Of a stretch of 64,000 nucleotides of DNA, positions 61,880-64,000 are shown piece by piece. Each line of letters begins with the position of its first letter. Within the stretch, counting starts at the first letter, position 1. The notes below the pieces were generated by a model. That model searched no databases. It saw only the letters and a list, made by a program, of their open reading frames with translations, and was not told where the DNA came from. A program made the translations under genes and the position numbers. Location: positions 62,001 through 126,000 of the forward strand of contig CAKQJE010000003.1 of NCBI GenBank assembly GCA_934247225.1, written 5' to 3'. Source of the stretch: an uncultured Clostridia bacterium. Its GTDB lineage: Bacteria > Bacillota > Clostridia > Christensenellales > Borkfalkiaceae.

Positions 61880-64000
61880 ATGAAAAAATCGATACTGTGT
61901 TTATTGCTCGTAATGATTTTGGGTCTTACGCTTGCGGCGACTGCCTGCGGCAAAACGCCCGACAACAGCGGAAACGGCGGCGATTCTTCGGGCGTTTCCG
62001 AAATTTCGGAGAATTTAACGATTTCGGAAAAAGAGAAAAACCTTCGCGTCGGCGAGAGTTATAAAATAGAAGCCGACGGGGACGGGAAATTATCTTTCGT
62101 TTCTTCCGATACGGGCGTCGCCGAAGTTTCGGCGGAAGGCGTTGTTACCGCGATTTCGGACGGAACGGCGTTTGTAACCGTTTCTGACGAAAAAACAAAG
62201 ATTACTTGCAGAATAAACGTTATCAAAGCGAGCGATTATATTCGTCTCGGAAGGACGGACGTAGGCGTCGTTAAAGGCGGCGAAGCTTCCGTCGAAGCCG
62301 AAATTATCGAAAACGGCAAGGCGACAGACGGCGAAATTTCCTTTACGGCGGACAGCGACGATCTCAAAATCGTGAAAAACGGGAATTCCGTTACTCTTTC
62401 TTCCGACAAAACGGGATATTACGTCGTTACGGCAAGTTATAAGGCTCTGACGGCGAAAATAACCGCAAAAGTTGTAAACGGGGACGCGAAAATGCTGGCT
62501 ACGCCTGTTCTTACGACCGAGAAATGCGAAACGCTCAAATGGAACGCCGTAAACTTTGCGGACGGATACAAGGTGAGCGTAAACGGCGCGGAAGCGGTTG
62601 AAGAAAGGGGAACGGCGTTCGATATAAGCGATTACACGAGCGATCTTAAATACGGCGAAAAAGTCGTTATCGCGGTGAGCGCGATTGCGAAAAACGACTT
62701 CGACTGTCTCGACGGACTTCCCGCAAGACTTGTTTTCTCTCATAATTACGAGGAAGAAATAATCGAGGCTTACACCTGCACGGAGGAGGGAAAAGTTAAG
62801 TACGTATGCGCCGATTGCGGTAAAAATTACGAAAAAGACGGCGTGCTTGCACCCCATAAAATAGTCGACGGCGCGTGCGAGGTCTGCGGCAAAGCCGTCA
62901 CCGAAAAGGTGATGTATCTTTACGATAAAGATAACGAGTGTTATTACGTCGCCGGCGGAGACGCGGGGTTTGACGCGGAAGAAGTTTATATTCTCGCAAA
63001 ATACAACGACGGCAAAAACGGCGAGCATCCCGTTAAATATTTCGGTTGCGGCGCGTTCCAGTTCAACGAGACGATCAAAAGGGTGATCGTTCCCGAGAGT
63101 ATGACCGAATTCGTCGACGCGAAAGAGGAGTTCAACGTAATCGACCCCGGCAACGGCAATAAAGTTTCCTCTCCTTTAAGAGGTCTCACGTTCGACGGCT
63201 GCATAAACCTCGAATTTGTTTCCGTTCCGGGAATGCATTATTTCCCTGCCGTAGATAAAAGCGAACTTCCTTATCACCACGACAATTTCAGAGATTGTTA
63301 CAAACTTACTCAGATAATAGTCGGCAACGGCTTCTATAACGCGGGCAGAAGCTTTATGAATTGGCTTTATACGCCCGACGGATATGTTCCTCAGACGGAT
63401 ATTTACGTTTACGGAACGAGCGTTACCGCGATTGCCACCGATTCTTATCTCATAGGAACGACGAGCGGAGCGAACAACAACCTTCTTACGGGCGACGTGT
63501 TCTATTATGACGAAACGTCGACGAAATGCTTCACCTGGCATTACGGCGAAAACGGAGAGGTTATAACTAACGGCAAACATAATTATAGAAAGGGCATTTG
63601 CAGAAAGTGCGGCACGAGAAACGATTACGGCATAACTTATGCTTACGACTCCGCAAACGAATGCTACTACGTCGGAGATAACAAGACGATAAGCTATGAG
63701 GAAATCGAAATTCTGCCCGAGTTCGACGACGGCGAACACGGCGTTCATCCCGTAAGTTATATCAAAAACGGCGCGTTCAAAACCAATATCAAGTTAAAGA
63801 AGGTAATTCTTCCTTCGAGCGTAAAAAGACTCGACGGATCGGTGTTCCAGAACTGCAAAAATCTTCGTTACGTCTCGATGCTCGGCATAGAGAAGATGAT
63901 TTTCGTAAACATAAACGTACCTTATCAGGAAGGAAAGGTCACAACTGACAATAATTTCTTAGGTTGCGCTAAGCTCACCGTTTTAATCGTAGGCGAAAAG
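61880..64000 (+). CDS. BspA-like LRR lipoprotein, 3' end outside window
   Basis: The frame opens at 61880 with AAAGGAGGGG upstream and stays open to the last base (707 codons). Lipobox ATAC. Residues ~40-120 are a BIG2 domain (NLTISEKEKNLRVGESYKIE, ending VTVSDEKTKITCRINV). A Cys-pair segment (YVCADCGKNYEKD, CEVCGK) resembles the repeats of the 1262-aa protein. The rest are BspA-type leucine-rich repeats (AFQFNETIKRVIVPESM, CYKLTQIIVG, SVFQNCKNLRYVSML). BspA-like proteins bind host or matrix proteins. The C-terminus is not visible. Confidence 0.8.
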   Translation, partial: MKKSILCLLLVMILGLTLAATACGKTPDNSGNGGDSSGVSEISENLTISEKEKNLRVGESYKIEADGDGKLSFVSSDTGVAEVSAEGVVTAISDGTAFVTVSDEKTKITCRINVIKASDYIRLGRTDVGVVKGGEASVEAEIIENGKATDGEISFTADSDDLKIVKNGNSVTLSSDKTGYYVVTASYKALTAKITAKVVNGDAKMLATPVLTTEKCETLKWNAVNFADGYKVSVNGAEAVEERGTAFDISDYTSDLKYGEKVVIAVSAIAKNDFDCLDGLPARLVFSHNYEEEIIEAYTCTEEGKVKYVCADCGKNYEKDGVLAPHKIVDGACEVCGKAVTEKVMYLYDKDNECYYVAGGDAGFDAEEVYILAKYNDGKNGEHPVKYFGCGAFQFNETIKRVIVPESMTEFVDAKEEFNVIDPGNGNKVSSPLRGLTFDGCINLEFVSVPGMHYFPAVDKSELPYHHDNFRDCYKLTQIIVGNGFYNAGRSFMNWLYTPDGYVPQTDIYVYGTSVTAIATDSYLIGTTSGANNNLLTGDVFYYDETSTKCFTWHYGENGEVITNGKHNYRKGICRKCGTRNDYGITYAYDSANECYYVGDNKTISYEEIEILPEFDDGEHGVHPVSYIKNGAFKTNIKLKKVILPSSVKRLDGSVFQNCKNLRYVSMLGIEKMIFVNINVPYQEGKVTTDNNFLGCAKLTVLIVGEK

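Overview
The window looks like a chromosomal segment of an anaerobic, Gram-positive-type Bacillota (Clostridia), probably an uncultured gut lineage. The evidence is AGGAG-type ribosome binding sites, TTGACA-17-TATAAT promoters, many lipobox lipoproteins and surface proteins with Cys-rich or Ig-like repeats, an IS21 remnant, and dense carbohydrate genes of clostridial type (GH2, GH3, GH78, DUF4838, DUF4886, DUF4432, CUT1 ABC transporters, AraC regulators). No rRNA, tRNA, CRISPR array or replication origin was seen. The lineage assignment is inference.

Layout. 1-5.6 kb: end of a DUF6273 surface protein, a 315-bp structured repeat element, and a 1262-aa membrane-anchored repeat protein. 5.6-6.1 kb: stumps of a WYL-type regulator and a serine recombinase. 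6.1-14.3 kb: a compact glycoside locus, with an AraC regulator divergent from GH3, a GPH-type sugar transporter and a GH78 alpha-L-rhamnosidase. 14.3-19.3 kb: a patchwork of an AAA/DUF4143 ATPase, a broken IS21 istA interrupted by a second structured repeat, an autoregulated Fic protein and a decayed flavodoxin. 19.3-22.3 kb: an HxlR regulator divergent from an MBL-like protein, a zinc macrodomain and a SirTM sirtuin (an ADP-ribosylation cassette). 22.5-32.6 kb: DUF4434, an AraC regulator, then a co-oriented run of DUF4886 esterase-like, cupin/sugar isomerase-like, DUF4432 epimerase-like, a GHL6-type hydrolase, a lipoprotein and a GH2 beta-mannosidase. 32.6-49.9 kb: a secreted giant protein, an ABC importer (binding lipoprotein and two permeases), an Ig-like secreted protein, a DUF4838 lipoprotein, a BIG2 secreted protein and a second GH2. 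50-53 kb: a second GH78 and an AraC regulator. 53.2-64 kb: a second, paralogous run of binding protein, two permeases, Ig-like secreted protein, DUF4838 lipoprotein, BIG2 lipoprotein, and a BspA-like LRR protein that runs off the end.

How it fits together. The two long operons repeat the same six-gene order. I read each as a surface glycan capture and import module: Ig-like/BIG2 and DUF4838 proteins outside bind or process the glycan, and the binding lipoprotein plus two permeases import oligosaccharides. The transport ATPase is absent and presumably shared. Cytoplasmic GH2, GH78 and GH3 enzymes then finish mannoside, rhamnoside and glucoside cleavage. No signal peptide is seen on these glycosidases.

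Most notable non-coding observations. (i) A ~300-bp element occurs twice as a three-way-junction fold whose stems differ in sequence but keep pairing. (ii) A ~50-nt 5' leader motif lies just after the promoters of both paralogous operons, again with an invariant core and a fully covarying 10-bp stem. (iii) A tandem ~129-bp repeat at 57 kb also carries a covarying stem. (iv) Two AraC genes have near-consensus promoters placed so that their mRNAs should be leaderless.
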